From contig JAILNS010000032.1 in assembly GCA_024691305.1 (NCBI GenBank), positions 48,566 to 112,565 on the forward strand: 64,000 bases of DNA, given 5' to 3'. The notes under the pieces were generated by a model. It was given only the letters and a program-made list of their open reading frames with translations, was not told where the DNA came from and ran no database searches. The DNA comes from Lachnospiraceae bacterium (GTDB taxonomy: Bacteria; Bacillota; Clostridia; Lachnospirales; Lachnospiraceae). Shown one piece after another: positions 1 through 8,501 of this stretch. The translations under genes and the position numbers were made by a program. Position 1 is the first letter of the stretch; each line of letters starts with the position of its first letter.

Positions 1-1
1 A

Positions 2-997
2 GTTCATATCTTCGGCTCTGAGTTTCCTCATACCCTGGCAGCGGTAAGGGCTTTTAACAAACCGGACAGGACGATAATAGGCTTACAGGGCATATGTTCA
101 CGCATAGCGGAAAGTTATACGGCCGACATACCTCTTACGGTCAAGTATGGTATTACATTTAGAGACGTTGTAAGAAGAGACAATGTATGGCAGCAGATAG
201 ACAAATTCCGCAAACGCGGCGTAAATGAGATAAACGCCATTAAGCTTGTGGACAATGTTGCGGGAAGAACCGATTTTGACAAGGCAGTGGCCGAACAGAT
301 ACATCCCGGGATTAAATACTATCATCTGGGAGAGACCATGCGGCTTCCTTTTTATCAGGGAAGCTGGAAACTTGAAAGTTGTATCCCTCACAGTATTTTC
401 CTAAGTCAGGGGGATTATCCTCTTAAAGGCTTTCATTATGTGTTAAGGGCTATGCCGCGTATACTTGAAGAATATCCTGATGCTGTCGTTTATGTTGCGG
501 GAGCGAATCTTCTGGCAAAAGAAAACTGGAAGGATCGTATCAAAAGATGTTCATACGGCAGATATCTGGCAAAATTGATCCGTAAGTATCATTTAAAAGA
601 TCATGTTGTGATGCTTGGAAAACTAAGTGCCGATCAGATGAAAGAGCAGTATCTTGCAAGTAATGTATTTGTGTGCCCTTCATCTCTTGAGAATTCCCCG
701 AATTCACTCGGCGAAGCGATGCTTCTCGGAGTACCGTGTGTGGCTTCAAACGTCGGAGGTATCCCCAGCTTGATGGTGGACGGGCAGGATGGAATCCTTT
801 TTACGGCCGGTGATGTTGACGGACTCTCAGCAGGCATAATGGAGATCTTTTCAAGTGAAGCCATTACAAGGGCGTACAGCAGAAACGCCAAGAAACATGC
901 GCACGAAAACCATGATTCAGATAATAATTATTCCGCACTCATGATGATGTATTACAGCTTGACCGTTTTTGCGGAAGCCGAAAGGAATACCGAATGA
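2..997 (+). CDS. Glycosyltransferase family 4 (5' end cut by window)
   Basis: The frame is open from the first bases, so the true start lies upstream and only about 330 C-terminal residues are visible. The first visible residues (VHIFGSEFPHT) look like the N-terminal Rossmann domain of GT4 enzymes. The C-terminal domain carries a QGDYPLKG segment and the GT4 E-x7-E motif in ENSPNSLGE, which binds the nucleotide-sugar donor; GGIPSLMVDGQDGILF follows. Predicted to be a retaining, GT-B fold enzyme adding a sugar to a surface polysaccharide at the cytoplasmic face. Its TGA overlaps the ATG of the next glycosyltransferase by four bases, indicating translational coupling. Donor and acceptor sugars cannot be read from the sequence. 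Confidence 0.85.
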   Translation, partial: VHIFGSEFPHTLAAVRAFNKPDRTIIGLQGICSRIAESYTADIPLTVKYGITFRDVVRRDNVWQQIDKFRKRGVNEINAIKLVDNVAGRTDFDKAVAEQIHPGIKYYHLGETMRLPFYQGSWKLESCIPHSIFLSQGDYPLKGFHYVLRAMPRILEEYPDAVVYVAGANLLAKENWKDRIKRCSYGRYLAKLIRKYHLKDHVVMLGKLSADQMKEQYLASNVFVCPSSLENSPNSLGEAMLLGVPCVASNVGGIPSLMVDGQDGILFTAGDVDGLSAGIMEIFSSEAITRAYSRNAKKHAHENHDSDNNYSALMMMYYSLTVFAEAERNTE

Positions 998-2145
998 CTT
1001 TTACATTTGTGTCCAATTACATAAATCATCATCAGCAGCCTTTCTGTGATGCAATGTATGAAAAACTCGGTGACGGTTTTACATTCGTTGCAACCATGCC
1101 CATGGAACAGGAAAGGATAGATATGGGGTGGAATACGGAACTTGTTTCTCTTCCGTATGTGCGTCTTTTGTATGAAGATCCTTCTTGTGAGCAGCTTATC
1201 TACGAGAGTGATGTTGTTCTGATCGGATGGAGTGAAAGAGAAGATATAGCCCAGAAAAGGCTCAATTCGGGCAAACTCACTCTTCGTGTAAGCGAACGTA
1301 TCTACCGCACCGGAACATATAAGGCGATAAGCCCGAGAGGCCTGATAGCCAAGTATAAAGAACATATCAGATACAGAAACAAACCCGTCTTTATGCTATG
1401 TGCAGGCGCGTATGTTGCCGCGGATTTTGCTCTTATCCATGCATATCCCGGAAAAATGCTCAAATGGGGATATTTCCCTCCTTTTATCGAGTACAATACC
1501 GAGGATATAGACAGGCGGTTAAAAAATCCCAAAAGCATCCAGATCATATGGGTCGGAAGGTTCATATCCCTCAAGCATCCGGAATATATGGTAAGACTCG
1601 CAATGCGTCTTAAGGAAGAAGGCGAGAATTTCCATATCCATATGGTTGGAGACGGAGAAAAATTCGAAGAGATAAAGGATCTTGTACGTGAAAGAGGTCT
1701 TGAAGAGATCACCCTTCACGGACATCTTGCCCCCGATGAAGTCAGGGCTCTTATGTCGGAATGTCATGTTCATATTTCTACATCCAACCATCTTGAAGGA
1801 TGGGGAGCAGTAATAAATGAAGGTATGAACAGCGGATGTATTGAAATCGCATGTGAGGAAATGGGAGCGGTTCCTTATCTTATTAAGGACAATGTAAACG
1901 GTCTTACATATCCTACGGAAGTATATGCATCTTTGGAACAGGTTGTATTAAGGGTATTCCACAACTGGCGCGGATATACACATCTTGGAAGCCGGGCATA
2001 CCGTACCATCAGAGACGAGTGGAACGCAGAGGTCGCTTCGGACAGACTCATGGGACTTGTCAGAGCACTTTTGTACGATGAGGAATTTGCCGTACCCGAG
2101 AGCGGACCATTGTCTTTTGCACCGATAATACACGGACACAGCTGA
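994..2145 (+). CDS. Glycosyltransferase family 4
   Basis: A 383-residue protein starting in a 4-base overlap with the upstream glycosyltransferase. The second half has the GT4 donor-binding fold: IIWVGRFISLKHPEYMV, the MVGDGEKFEEI turn and the E-x7-E pattern in EGWGAVINE. The N-terminal half is less typical, with a DVVLIGW segment where the acceptor domain would be. Length is normal for the family. Together with its neighbours it suggests stepwise assembly of a surface glycan. Substrate unknown; a mannosyl- or glucosyltransferase role is only a guess. Confidence 0.85.
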   Translation: MTFTFVSNYINHHQQPFCDAMYEKLGDGFTFVATMPMEQERIDMGWNTELVSLPYVRLLYEDPSCEQLIYESDVVLIGWSEREDIAQKRLNSGKLTLRVSERIYRTGTYKAISPRGLIAKYKEHIRYRNKPVFMLCAGAYVAADFALIHAYPGKMLKWGYFPPFIEYNTEDIDRRLKNPKSIQIIWVGRFISLKHPEYMVRLAMRLKEEGENFHIHMVGDGEKFEEIKDLVRERGLEEITLHGHLAPDEVRALMSECHVHISTSNHLEGWGAVINEGMNSGCIEIACEEMGAVPYLIKDNVNGLTYPTEVYASLEQVVLRVFHNWRGYTHLGSRAYRTIRDEWNAEVASDRLMGLVRALLYDEEFAVPESGPLSFAPIIHGHS

Positions 2146-2150
2146 TCGAT

Positions 2151-3137
2151 ATGAAGATAAGTATCATAATACCTGTATATAATACCGAAGACTGCCTCGA
2201 AAAATGTGTGGCCTCCTGTCTTTCTCAGACATATGAGGACATAGAGATCCTTATCGTTGACGACGGATCTAAAGACGCCACCGCTCAGATAGCAGACGAA
2301 CTGGCACTTAAGGACAGTCGTATTCGGGTATTTCATAAAGAAAACGGCGGTTCATCCTCTGCAAGAAATCTTGGGATATCGAATGCACTGGGTGATTGTC
2401 TTGGCTTTGTGGATGCGGATGATTATATAGAACCTGACATGTATGAAAAACTTGCGGATATGATGGAGCGTAAGAGTCTTGACATTGTTCAGATATGCAG
2501 GGATGAGATAGGTCCGGAAGGCGAAAAACTGCCTATGGTCGTGACTCCGCCTGCGGTTGAGATGACCGTTTCATCCGAAGATTTTCTTAAGGAACTTCTC
2601 CTGCATAAGGGAGATGCTTCTTTTTGCACCAAACTTACCAGACGTGAACTTTTTGATACAGCTGTTTTTCCGGAAGGGGAGTTAAACGAGGATTTCAGAC
2701 TCATCACGACCATGCTTGAGCATACAGAGGCGGTAGGGATACTGCCCGATATCGGGTATCACGTATATTACCGTCCGGGAAGCAACACCAGAACTTCCAA
2801 AGACCGCTTTTCTCGTGTGTTTAAGGATATAGTCGTAAACGCCGACCGTATTGAGAGCATGGTACAAAGAGCATATCCTCAGCTTGAAACATACGCAAGA
2901 AGGTTTGCTCTCGTTCAAAGGCTCGATTATATGCTTCATATACCGGTTGCTATGATGAGCGATAAGGATCCTTTTTATATAGGGGTAAAAAAGTATCTGA
3001 GGGAACACCGGAAAGATATTTCGGACAATCCCTACCTTACCGGTGATCAGAGAAAGAAACTTAAGCTTCTTGCCACGGCGCCTAAGACGGTGCGCTACAT
3101 TCACGGTCTTACCATGAAGCTTAGGGGGATCGGTTAG
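2151..3137 (+). CDS. Glycosyltransferase family 2
   Basis: A 328-residue GT-A fold inverting transferase. The N-terminus has the hallmark IIPVYNTEDCLEKCVASCLSQ start, then EILIVDDGSKD, the GGSSSARNLGI segment and the metal-binding DxD motif in FVDADDYIEPDM. The C-terminal 120 residues are helical and rich in basic residues, as in capsule and exopolysaccharide enzymes of this family. It lies 5 bases after the preceding GT4 gene and 10 bases before the membrane transferase, so all four are probably one operon. Sugar specificity is not readable. Confidence 0.88.
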   Translation: MKISIIIPVYNTEDCLEKCVASCLSQTYEDIEILIVDDGSKDATAQIADELALKDSRIRVFHKENGGSSSARNLGISNALGDCLGFVDADDYIEPDMYEKLADMMERKSLDIVQICRDEIGPEGEKLPMVVTPPAVEMTVSSEDFLKELLLHKGDASFCTKLTRRELFDTAVFPEGELNEDFRLITTMLEHTEAVGILPDIGYHVYYRPGSNTRTSKDRFSRVFKDIVVNADRIESMVQRAYPQLETYARRFALVQRLDYMLHIPVAMMSDKDPFYIGVKKYLREHRKDISDNPYLTGDQRKKLKLLATAPKTVRYIHGLTMKLRGIG

Positions 3138-3147
3138 TCATTTGCCT

Positions 3148-4659
3148 ATGAAAAAACCTGATTTTTCGGACAAAAACAAAAGGATAGAAGTTATCATGTT
3201 AATGCTTACAGTCGTGATATGCATGATCGCGGCTGTAGTTTGCTGTTATCACAAGCAGGGTATGCATGAGGATGAGTTCTATTCATATTATTCAAGCAAC
3301 AGAACAACGGGGCTTTACGTTGACGGCGAAGTAAGCCGCGACGCTATCCTTGATGAACTGACGGTACTTAAGGGAGAGGGTTTTAATTTTCCTCTGGTAA
3401 AAGAAGTACAGTCATGGGATGTTCATCCGCCGCTTTATTATTTTGTGCTTCATTTTGTTTGTTCTCTTTATCCTGAACATTTCAGCATGTGGCAGGGCCT
3501 GATCATCAATCTGGTCTGCTTTGCGATATGCATTTTTCTTATGAAAAGACTTGGGGATATCCTTATTCCCGATGCGCCTCTTGTATCTGTAATGGCTGCG
3601 CTTACCTGGGGTTTATCGGCCGCTGCACTGACGGGGGTGGTATTCATACGTATGTATATGCTTCTTACCGTGTGGGTACTTGCGGTCACAATACTTCATT
3701 TGAGCATGGATCCCGGCAGACCGAAATTTTATATCTTTCTTGGAATACTGACGTTTATGGGATTTATGACCCATTATTATTTCTTCATATGGCTTTTCTT
3801 TCTGGCTGTTTCATGGAATCTTCGGGAACTTATCGTAACGAAAAAAATAAAGACCATGATCCTCTACGGCATTACAATGGTTGTGACCTTCGGTCTGTGC
3901 TATGTTTTTTATCCCGCATTCCCGGCTCAGATGTTCAAGGGACAGCGTGGTGCACAGGCTACGGGTAATTTTATTGATGTCGCAAACACATGGGAGAGAC
4001 TTTGCTTTTTTGCGGAAAAGATAAACCGTATAGGATTCGGAGGAATCCTGTGGATATTGATAATAGCGATAGTGCTCCTTATGATCGCATGTAAGATCAA
4101 AAGTCCGGACCGGGATCCAAAGTGGGGCAATATCATAGTGCTTACATGTGCTCTTATTGGTTACTTTGCAGTGGTTTCCAAGACTGCCCTGCTTCTCGGG
4201 GACAGTTCGATCAGGTATCAGATGCCGGTTCTTGGGGTAATGTATATATGTGTATTTGCTTACTTTTGGTCTCTTATCGGACGACTAAACCCCAAGCCTT
4301 TGGTATTTATGGGGATCATAGCGGCTGCGCTGATCATTCTTAATCTTTCATCGGATGTTTTAAGCAACATTTCTTTTTTGTATCCCGAGACAAAAGAGCA
4401 TATACAGAAGATATCGGAATATCCGGGAGCCGAAGCCGTGTATGTCTATCCTCCCGGACAGTCATGGACGATATGGTCACAAATGTCCGAAATGCTTGAA
4501 TTTGACAGCATATTATGCATACCTTCCGGGGAAGAAGACAGGATAAATGAAATTTCCGTAAGGCCGCTTATCATTTTTTGCGATGTAAATGCCGATATAA
4601 ATAACGGAAATATGCTTTTTAATGATAAATACTGTAATGTATATCTTATAGAGGAATGA
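3148..4659 (+). CDS. Polytopic membrane glycosyltransferase, GT-C / GT39-like
   Basis: About 503 residues with some ten hydrophobic segments. The first outside loop contains HEDEFYSYYSSN, the acidic motif expected in the catalytic loop of GT-C enzymes that use polyprenyl-phosphate sugars, followed by VHPPLYYFVLHF, typical of the ArnT/PMT/GT39 group. A short soluble domain closes the protein. This enzyme would transfer a sugar at the outer membrane face, complementing the cytoplasmic GT4/GT2 enzymes upstream. ATG at 3148 is chosen; a TTG at 3142 is in frame and better spaced from the AGGGGGAT ribosome site, so the start is uncertain by two codons. Confidence 0.75.
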   Translation: MKKPDFSDKNKRIEVIMLMLTVVICMIAAVVCCYHKQGMHEDEFYSYYSSNRTTGLYVDGEVSRDAILDELTVLKGEGFNFPLVKEVQSWDVHPPLYYFVLHFVCSLYPEHFSMWQGLIINLVCFAICIFLMKRLGDILIPDAPLVSVMAALTWGLSAAALTGVVFIRMYMLLTVWVLAVTILHLSMDPGRPKFYIFLGILTFMGFMTHYYFFIWLFFLAVSWNLRELIVTKKIKTMILYGITMVVTFGLCYVFYPAFPAQMFKGQRGAQATGNFIDVANTWERLCFFAEKINRIGFGGILWILIIAIVLLMIACKIKSPDRDPKWGNIIVLTCALIGYFAVVSKTALLLGDSSIRYQMPVLGVMYICVFAYFWSLIGRLNPKPLVFMGIIAAALIILNLSSDVLSNISFLYPETKEHIQKISEYPGAEAVYVYPPGQSWTIWSQMSEMLEFDSILCIPSGEEDRINEISVRPLIIFCDVNADINNGNMLFNDKYCNVYLIEE

Positions 4660-4660
4660 C

Positions 4661-6706
4661 ATGGATATGAGAAATATTAAAAAAACCGTATCGATGATCT
4701 TAATATGTATATTTGTCGTTTGCTCATCCGCCGGGTGCGGAGCTTCGGGTGCATCGATATTCATGAAAGACGGTTCCATCGTAAATATCGGTAATACCGA
4801 TCCGCAGGCCGAAGGAACAGACGGGACCGATAAGAGTGCGGATACCACTGCAGGAACCGACGGACAAAATGGGGAGACCGGTTCTGATTCCGGCTCAGAA
4901 GGCGGTTTGGGACATTATACCTATGAGGGTGAATATGATCCCAGTGCAGATCCTTATATCACAGGCGGTGGTACATCTCCTTTTTACAATCCGGACGGTA
5001 CAACTACGGCGGGAACTGCAACAGATCCAAACGGACAGGATGCGGCTTCATTAACATCCGGAGATGGGGCTTCTACGGGAACTTCGGGCACACAGAATCC
5101 TTCAGGTACGCAGAGCCCTTCAAGTGGACAGACTTCTTCGGGAAGTAATTCAAATGCTTCCGAACCGAGAGAAACCGCTGATCTTGGAGGAACTGCCGTA
5201 GAACTTATAGATAATGCCACGGACGCACTTACAAGTGCCGTCCAGCGCAAGAACACCGACCTGTACGTTGCGACCACAGGAAATGATGATACAAATGACG
5301 GTTCGTATGACAGCCCGTATTTTACGATACAAAAAGCATTGGATACCGTAATGCCCGGAAATACCATCTATATATTGAGCGGTGTTTATAAGGGGGCTAA
5401 CACGGCGTCCATCTCCGGAACTGCAGAGGCTCCTATAAATATAACGGCATATCCCTCCGCATCCGTTACGGTATCTTTGGGAACCGGAGAGCGCGGGGCT
5501 GTATTTGATCTGAATGGTCAGTCCTATATAAATATAAGCGGTATACGTATCGGTAATTCATATGCGACATGGGTTTACGGAGTATTCATGGATGCGGGGA
5601 CCCATGACATAAATATCACCGGATGTGAGTTTTGCAACATGTCATGTACGGCAACTCCCGGAAATGGCGGAGCATATGCGGTTTTAGCCTACGGAAACGG
5701 AAATACCGAGGATAAAGCCGTCAAAAATATAAATGTATATAACAATAAGGTCCATAACATGAATACCGGATACAGCGAGGCACTGGCTGCATCGGGAAAT
5801 GTAAGTGATGTTAAGTTTACCGGAAACATCGTTTACCAGATCTCCAATATAGGTATCGATCTGTACGGCGGTGGCGGGTACTGCTCCGATCAGGATCTGG
5901 ACAGACCGAGGAACTGTGAGATATCCGGAAATACCGTATATCAGTGTGTATGTCCCTACTGGTCCTGTGCCGGGATATATGTTTCCAATGCGCATGACTG
6001 CGTGGTCAAGGAAAACTTTTCATATGAGAATTCATATGGTATAGAAGTTGCGGCCGAAAACAATCATTATCTGTATCCCACAACGAAGATCTCCGTTACC
6101 GACAATACCGTTCATGATAACACCGACGGAGGTATCACGATAGGCGGTGTGGATGCGGTCAATTCCGGTTTTGTTACCGACAGTTCGGTTACGGGGAATA
6201 TCCTGTATAACAATGGGTATTACACTAATGACGGGGCAAACGGTGAACTCCATTTCGAGAAATGTGATGGCATAACCGTTACCGGCAATACCGTAAGAAA
6301 TCATGATTATTCATATCCCGTCATCGGATGCGGCAAGACCAGTGAATACGTTAAAAACGTGAAATTTAACGACAATATGTATGCATACGATAAGCCTGCG
6401 AAGATCGTGTTTAAATTCCAGGGCAATGATTATGTGGGTCTTGATGCCTGGAATAAGTTCACGGGCGGAAAAGACAAGAGCCTCGGAGACAGCAGTAATA
6501 CCGGCGGTACGAACGGAACTAACGGAACGACAGGTACAACAGGAACCACCGGTACAACAGGAACCACGGGCACAACCGGAACTACCGGCACACCAGGAAC
6601 CACCGGAACAACAGGAACGACAGGTACAACAGGAACCACAGGAACGACAGGTACAACCGGTACAACGGGAACGACAGGCACAACCGGCACGACAACCACG
6701 AATTAA
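4661..6706 (+). CDS. Secreted lipoprotein: parallel beta-helix domain plus Gly-Thr-Thr collagen-like tail
   Basis: 681 residues. Residues 1-26 are a lipoprotein signal peptide ending in the lipobox SAGC (Cys26). Residues about 27-170 are a Gly/Ser/Thr-rich low-complexity linker. From about 195, DLYVATTGNDDTNDG...SPYFTIQKALD is the start of a DUF1565/pectate-lyase-like right-handed beta-helix; repeated NITG, NISGI, CEISGNTVY and VTGNTV rungs continue to about 595. The last 65 residues are almost pure G-T-T triplets with a single proline. The family often binds or cleaves polysaccharide; no catalytic residues can be assigned. It follows the glycosyltransferases by 1 base and overlaps the next start by 1, so it is in the same operon and could be a glycan-binding or glycosylated surface protein. 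Confidence 0.82.
   Translation: MDMRNIKKTVSMILICIFVVCSSAGCGASGASIFMKDGSIVNIGNTDPQAEGTDGTDKSADTTAGTDGQNGETGSDSGSEGGLGHYTYEGEYDPSADPYITGGGTSPFYNPDGTTTAGTATDPNGQDAASLTSGDGASTGTSGTQNPSGTQSPSSGQTSSGSNSNASEPRETADLGGTAVELIDNATDALTSAVQRKNTDLYVATTGNDDTNDGSYDSPYFTIQKALDTVMPGNTIYILSGVYKGANTASISGTAEAPINITAYPSASVTVSLGTGERGAVFDLNGQSYINISGIRIGNSYATWVYGVFMDAGTHDINITGCEFCNMSCTATPGNGGAYAVLAYGNGNTEDKAVKNINVYNNKVHNMNTGYSEALAASGNVSDVKFTGNIVYQISNIGIDLYGGGGYCSDQDLDRPRNCEISGNTVYQCVCPYWSCAGIYVSNAHDCVVKENFSYENSYGIEVAAENNHYLYPTTKISVTDNTVHDNTDGGITIGGVDAVNSGFVTDSSVTGNILYNNGYYTNDGANGELHFEKCDGITVTGNTVRNHDYSYPVIGCGKTSEYVKNVKFNDNMYAYDKPAKIVFKFQGNDYVGLDAWNKFTGGKDKSLGDSSNTGGTNGTNGTTGTTGTTGTTGTTGTTGTTGTPGTTGTTGTTGTTGTTGTTGTTGTTGTTGTTGTTTTN
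6507..6700 (+). repeat. Tandem 9-base repeat encoding Gly-Thr-Thr triplets
   Basis: A run of about twenty near-identical nonamers of the type GGAACAACA/GGTACAACA/GGAACCACC codes for the G-T-T tail of the lipoprotein. Synonymous third positions vary (GGA/GGT/GGC, ACA/ACC/ACG) while the amino acids do not, which suggests selection on the protein rather than recent slippage alone. Such arrays can still change length by replication slippage. Confidence 0.85.
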
Positions 6707-7536
6707 TGGAAACCATTGAACTTAAGTATTCCGGAACAAACACATATCTTATAAAAGGTGAGAAAGGCCTGATCCTGTTTGATACGGGTTGGGCCGGAAC
6801 TCTTCCCGCTTTTTGCAGGGCATTGGGAGATGTAAATGTGCGGGTTCAGGATATAGATCATATCATCATCTCTCATTTTCATCCCGATCATATGGGTATA
6901 GCACAGGATATAGCAGATCTTGGTCCGTCTGTCGTGATAGCAGATATCCAGAGTAAATATATTCATTCTTCCGATCATATTTTTGAAAAAGACAAGACGA
7001 CCCGCTTCAAGCCCATAAAAGATGAAAACATCATATGTATTTCGATAGACGAAAGCAGATCTTTTCTTGAAAAACTGGGGATATACGGTGAACTGATATA
7101 TACGCCCGGACACAGTGATGACAGCATTTCACTGTGGCTTGATGAAGGTTCTCTTTTCGTCGGGGATCTAAATCCTCTGTATGAACTTGAACTTCATAAG
7201 GGGACACGGACAGGCGCAAGCTGGGATAGGCTTCTAAAGCTTAATCCGGGTACTGTATATTACGGACATGCGCTTACGGCACATTTAAAAGGGCCGGATG
7301 ATCCCGTCCCCTTAAAGTCTGATGACGCATCGTCTGCAGATGATCCATCCCGTGACATATTCTTACTTGTTGAAAAAATAATGAAATTCTCTGACAAAGG
7401 GTATTCCCTTGATAAGATTCAAAAAAAGACAGGGGCAGACCGGGGCTTTATCGAGGATGTGATAAGAATGTATCTTACTCATCAAAATGTCGGGGTCCGG
7501 GGAATACTCGACAGGATTGAGATCAAGAACAGATAA
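6706..7536 (+). CDS. MBL-fold metallohydrolase
   Basis: 276 residues. The metallo-beta-lactamase signature HxHxDH is present as SHFHPDHMGI, preceded by LILFDTGW and followed by the third histidine in YTPGHSDDSIS and the metal-bridging Asp in LFVGDLNP, with the last ligand in YYGHA. This is the standard binuclear Zn/Fe hydrolase core; residues 215-276 form an extra helical tail with a winged-helix look (YSLDKIQKKTGADRGFIEDVI). Stop/start overlap (TAATG) with the beta-helix lipoprotein suggests co-translation, although a role in glycan metabolism is not obvious. Substrate unknown. Confidence 0.83.
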   Translation: METIELKYSGTNTYLIKGEKGLILFDTGWAGTLPAFCRALGDVNVRVQDIDHIIISHFHPDHMGIAQDIADLGPSVVIADIQSKYIHSSDHIFEKDKTTRFKPIKDENIICISIDESRSFLEKLGIYGELIYTPGHSDDSISLWLDEGSLFVGDLNPLYELELHKGTRTGASWDRLLKLNPGTVYYGHALTAHLKGPDDPVPLKSDDASSADDPSRDIFLLVEKIMKFSDKGYSLDKIQKKTGADRGFIEDVIRMYLTHQNVGVRGILDRIEIKNR

Positions 7537-7554
7537 CGTTCATAACACAATATA

Positions 7555-7563
7555 TGGTATAAT
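7555..7563 (+). promoter_or_regulatory. Extended -10 promoter for proC
   Basis: TGGTATAAT is a perfect -10 hexamer with the TGn extension, about 57 bases before the proC ATG. No convincing -35 hexamer is visible at 16-18 bases, which is normal for extended -10 promoters. Confidence 0.5.
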
Positions 7564-7619
7564 AGATTGGATTATGTATATATAAAAAAGTATCGCAGGG
7601 AATTATAAGGTTTTTAATT

Positions 7620-8429
7620 ATGAAGAAACTTGGATTTATAGGAATGGGAAATATGGCGCAGGCCATCGCCGGCGGATTCATTTCAAGGGGGATCATAGAC
7701 GGAAATGATGTATACGCATATGCTCCCAATACCGGCAAATTAAAACAAAATGCGCAAAGGATCGGTTTTGAGCCTGCTGACAGTATCAGTAACCTGGTTG
7801 AGTCATCTGATACGGTTATAATGGCATGCAAACCTTATCAGATAGATTCTGTTCTTGATGAGATAAGCGCGTTGCTTAAAGGTAAGGCACTTTTGTCCAT
7901 AGCACTTGGCTGGGACTACGCGAAATATAAAGATGCTTTTGAAAAAAGAAATGTTCCGCTTACAGGTAAAGACAGAGTCAGGATACAGTTTATCATGCCA
8001 AATACTCCCGCACAGGTTGGCGAGGGGGTATTCCTTTTTGAACAGATGCATACGCTTGACAATGAGGAGCGAATGCAGGTGATGGATGCTTTTTCGAAAC
8101 TGGGTATGGTCAGGGAAATCTCCACAGATCTTATGGGGATCGGAGGAGCCATAACAGGATGCGGACCGGCATTCATCGATATGTATATAGAGGCAATGGG
8201 AGATGCTGCCGTTAAGTACGGTATACCTAGAAAACTCGCTTACGAACTGGTAAGTGCAACGGTCAAAGGTACCGCAGCATTACAGATCGAGACGGGAACT
8301 CATCCCGGTGAACTCAAGGATGCGGTATGTTCACCCGGCGGATCGACGATACGCGGAGTTACGGCTCTCGAAGAGGCAGGATTCAGAGATGCCTGCATCA
8401 AGGCGATCGACGCGATACAGGGTAAATGA
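7620..8429 (+). CDS. proC: Pyrroline-5-carboxylate reductase
   Basis: 269 residues, the usual family length. The last step of proline synthesis: reduction of pyrroline-5-carboxylate with NAD(P)H in the cytoplasm. The N-terminal Rossmann fold has LGFIGMGNMAQAIAGGF; residues 120-135 give QFIMPNTPAQVGEG; the C-terminal substrate and dimerisation domain has the family signature ending GELKDAVCSPGGSTIRGV followed by LEEAGFRDACIKAID. Has its own promoter. Neighbouring genes for earlier proline steps (proA/proB) are not in the window. Confidence 0.95.
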   Translation: MKKLGFIGMGNMAQAIAGGFISRGIIDGNDVYAYAPNTGKLKQNAQRIGFEPADSISNLVESSDTVIMACKPYQIDSVLDEISALLKGKALLSIALGWDYAKYKDAFEKRNVPLTGKDRVRIQFIMPNTPAQVGEGVFLFEQMHTLDNEERMQVMDAFSKLGMVREISTDLMGIGGAITGCGPAFIDMYIEAMGDAAVKYGIPRKLAYELVSATVKGTAALQIETGTHPGELKDAVCSPGGSTIRGVTALEEAGFRDACIKAIDAIQGK

Positions 8430-8501
8430 GCATCGATCATTCTCCAATGACCGTAAAAAGGGACAGCATATAAGATAAACTTACGAAAAGAGGATATATA
8501 A

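Noticed and set aside
6430..6699. Minus-strand open frame of repeated Val-Val-Pro
   Set aside because: It is only the complement of the Gly-Thr-Thr repeat; no ribosome site and no independent coding signal.
6507..6700. Possible CRISPR or satellite array
   Set aside because: Units are 9 bases, contiguous, without spacers, and code in frame for Gly-Thr-Thr.
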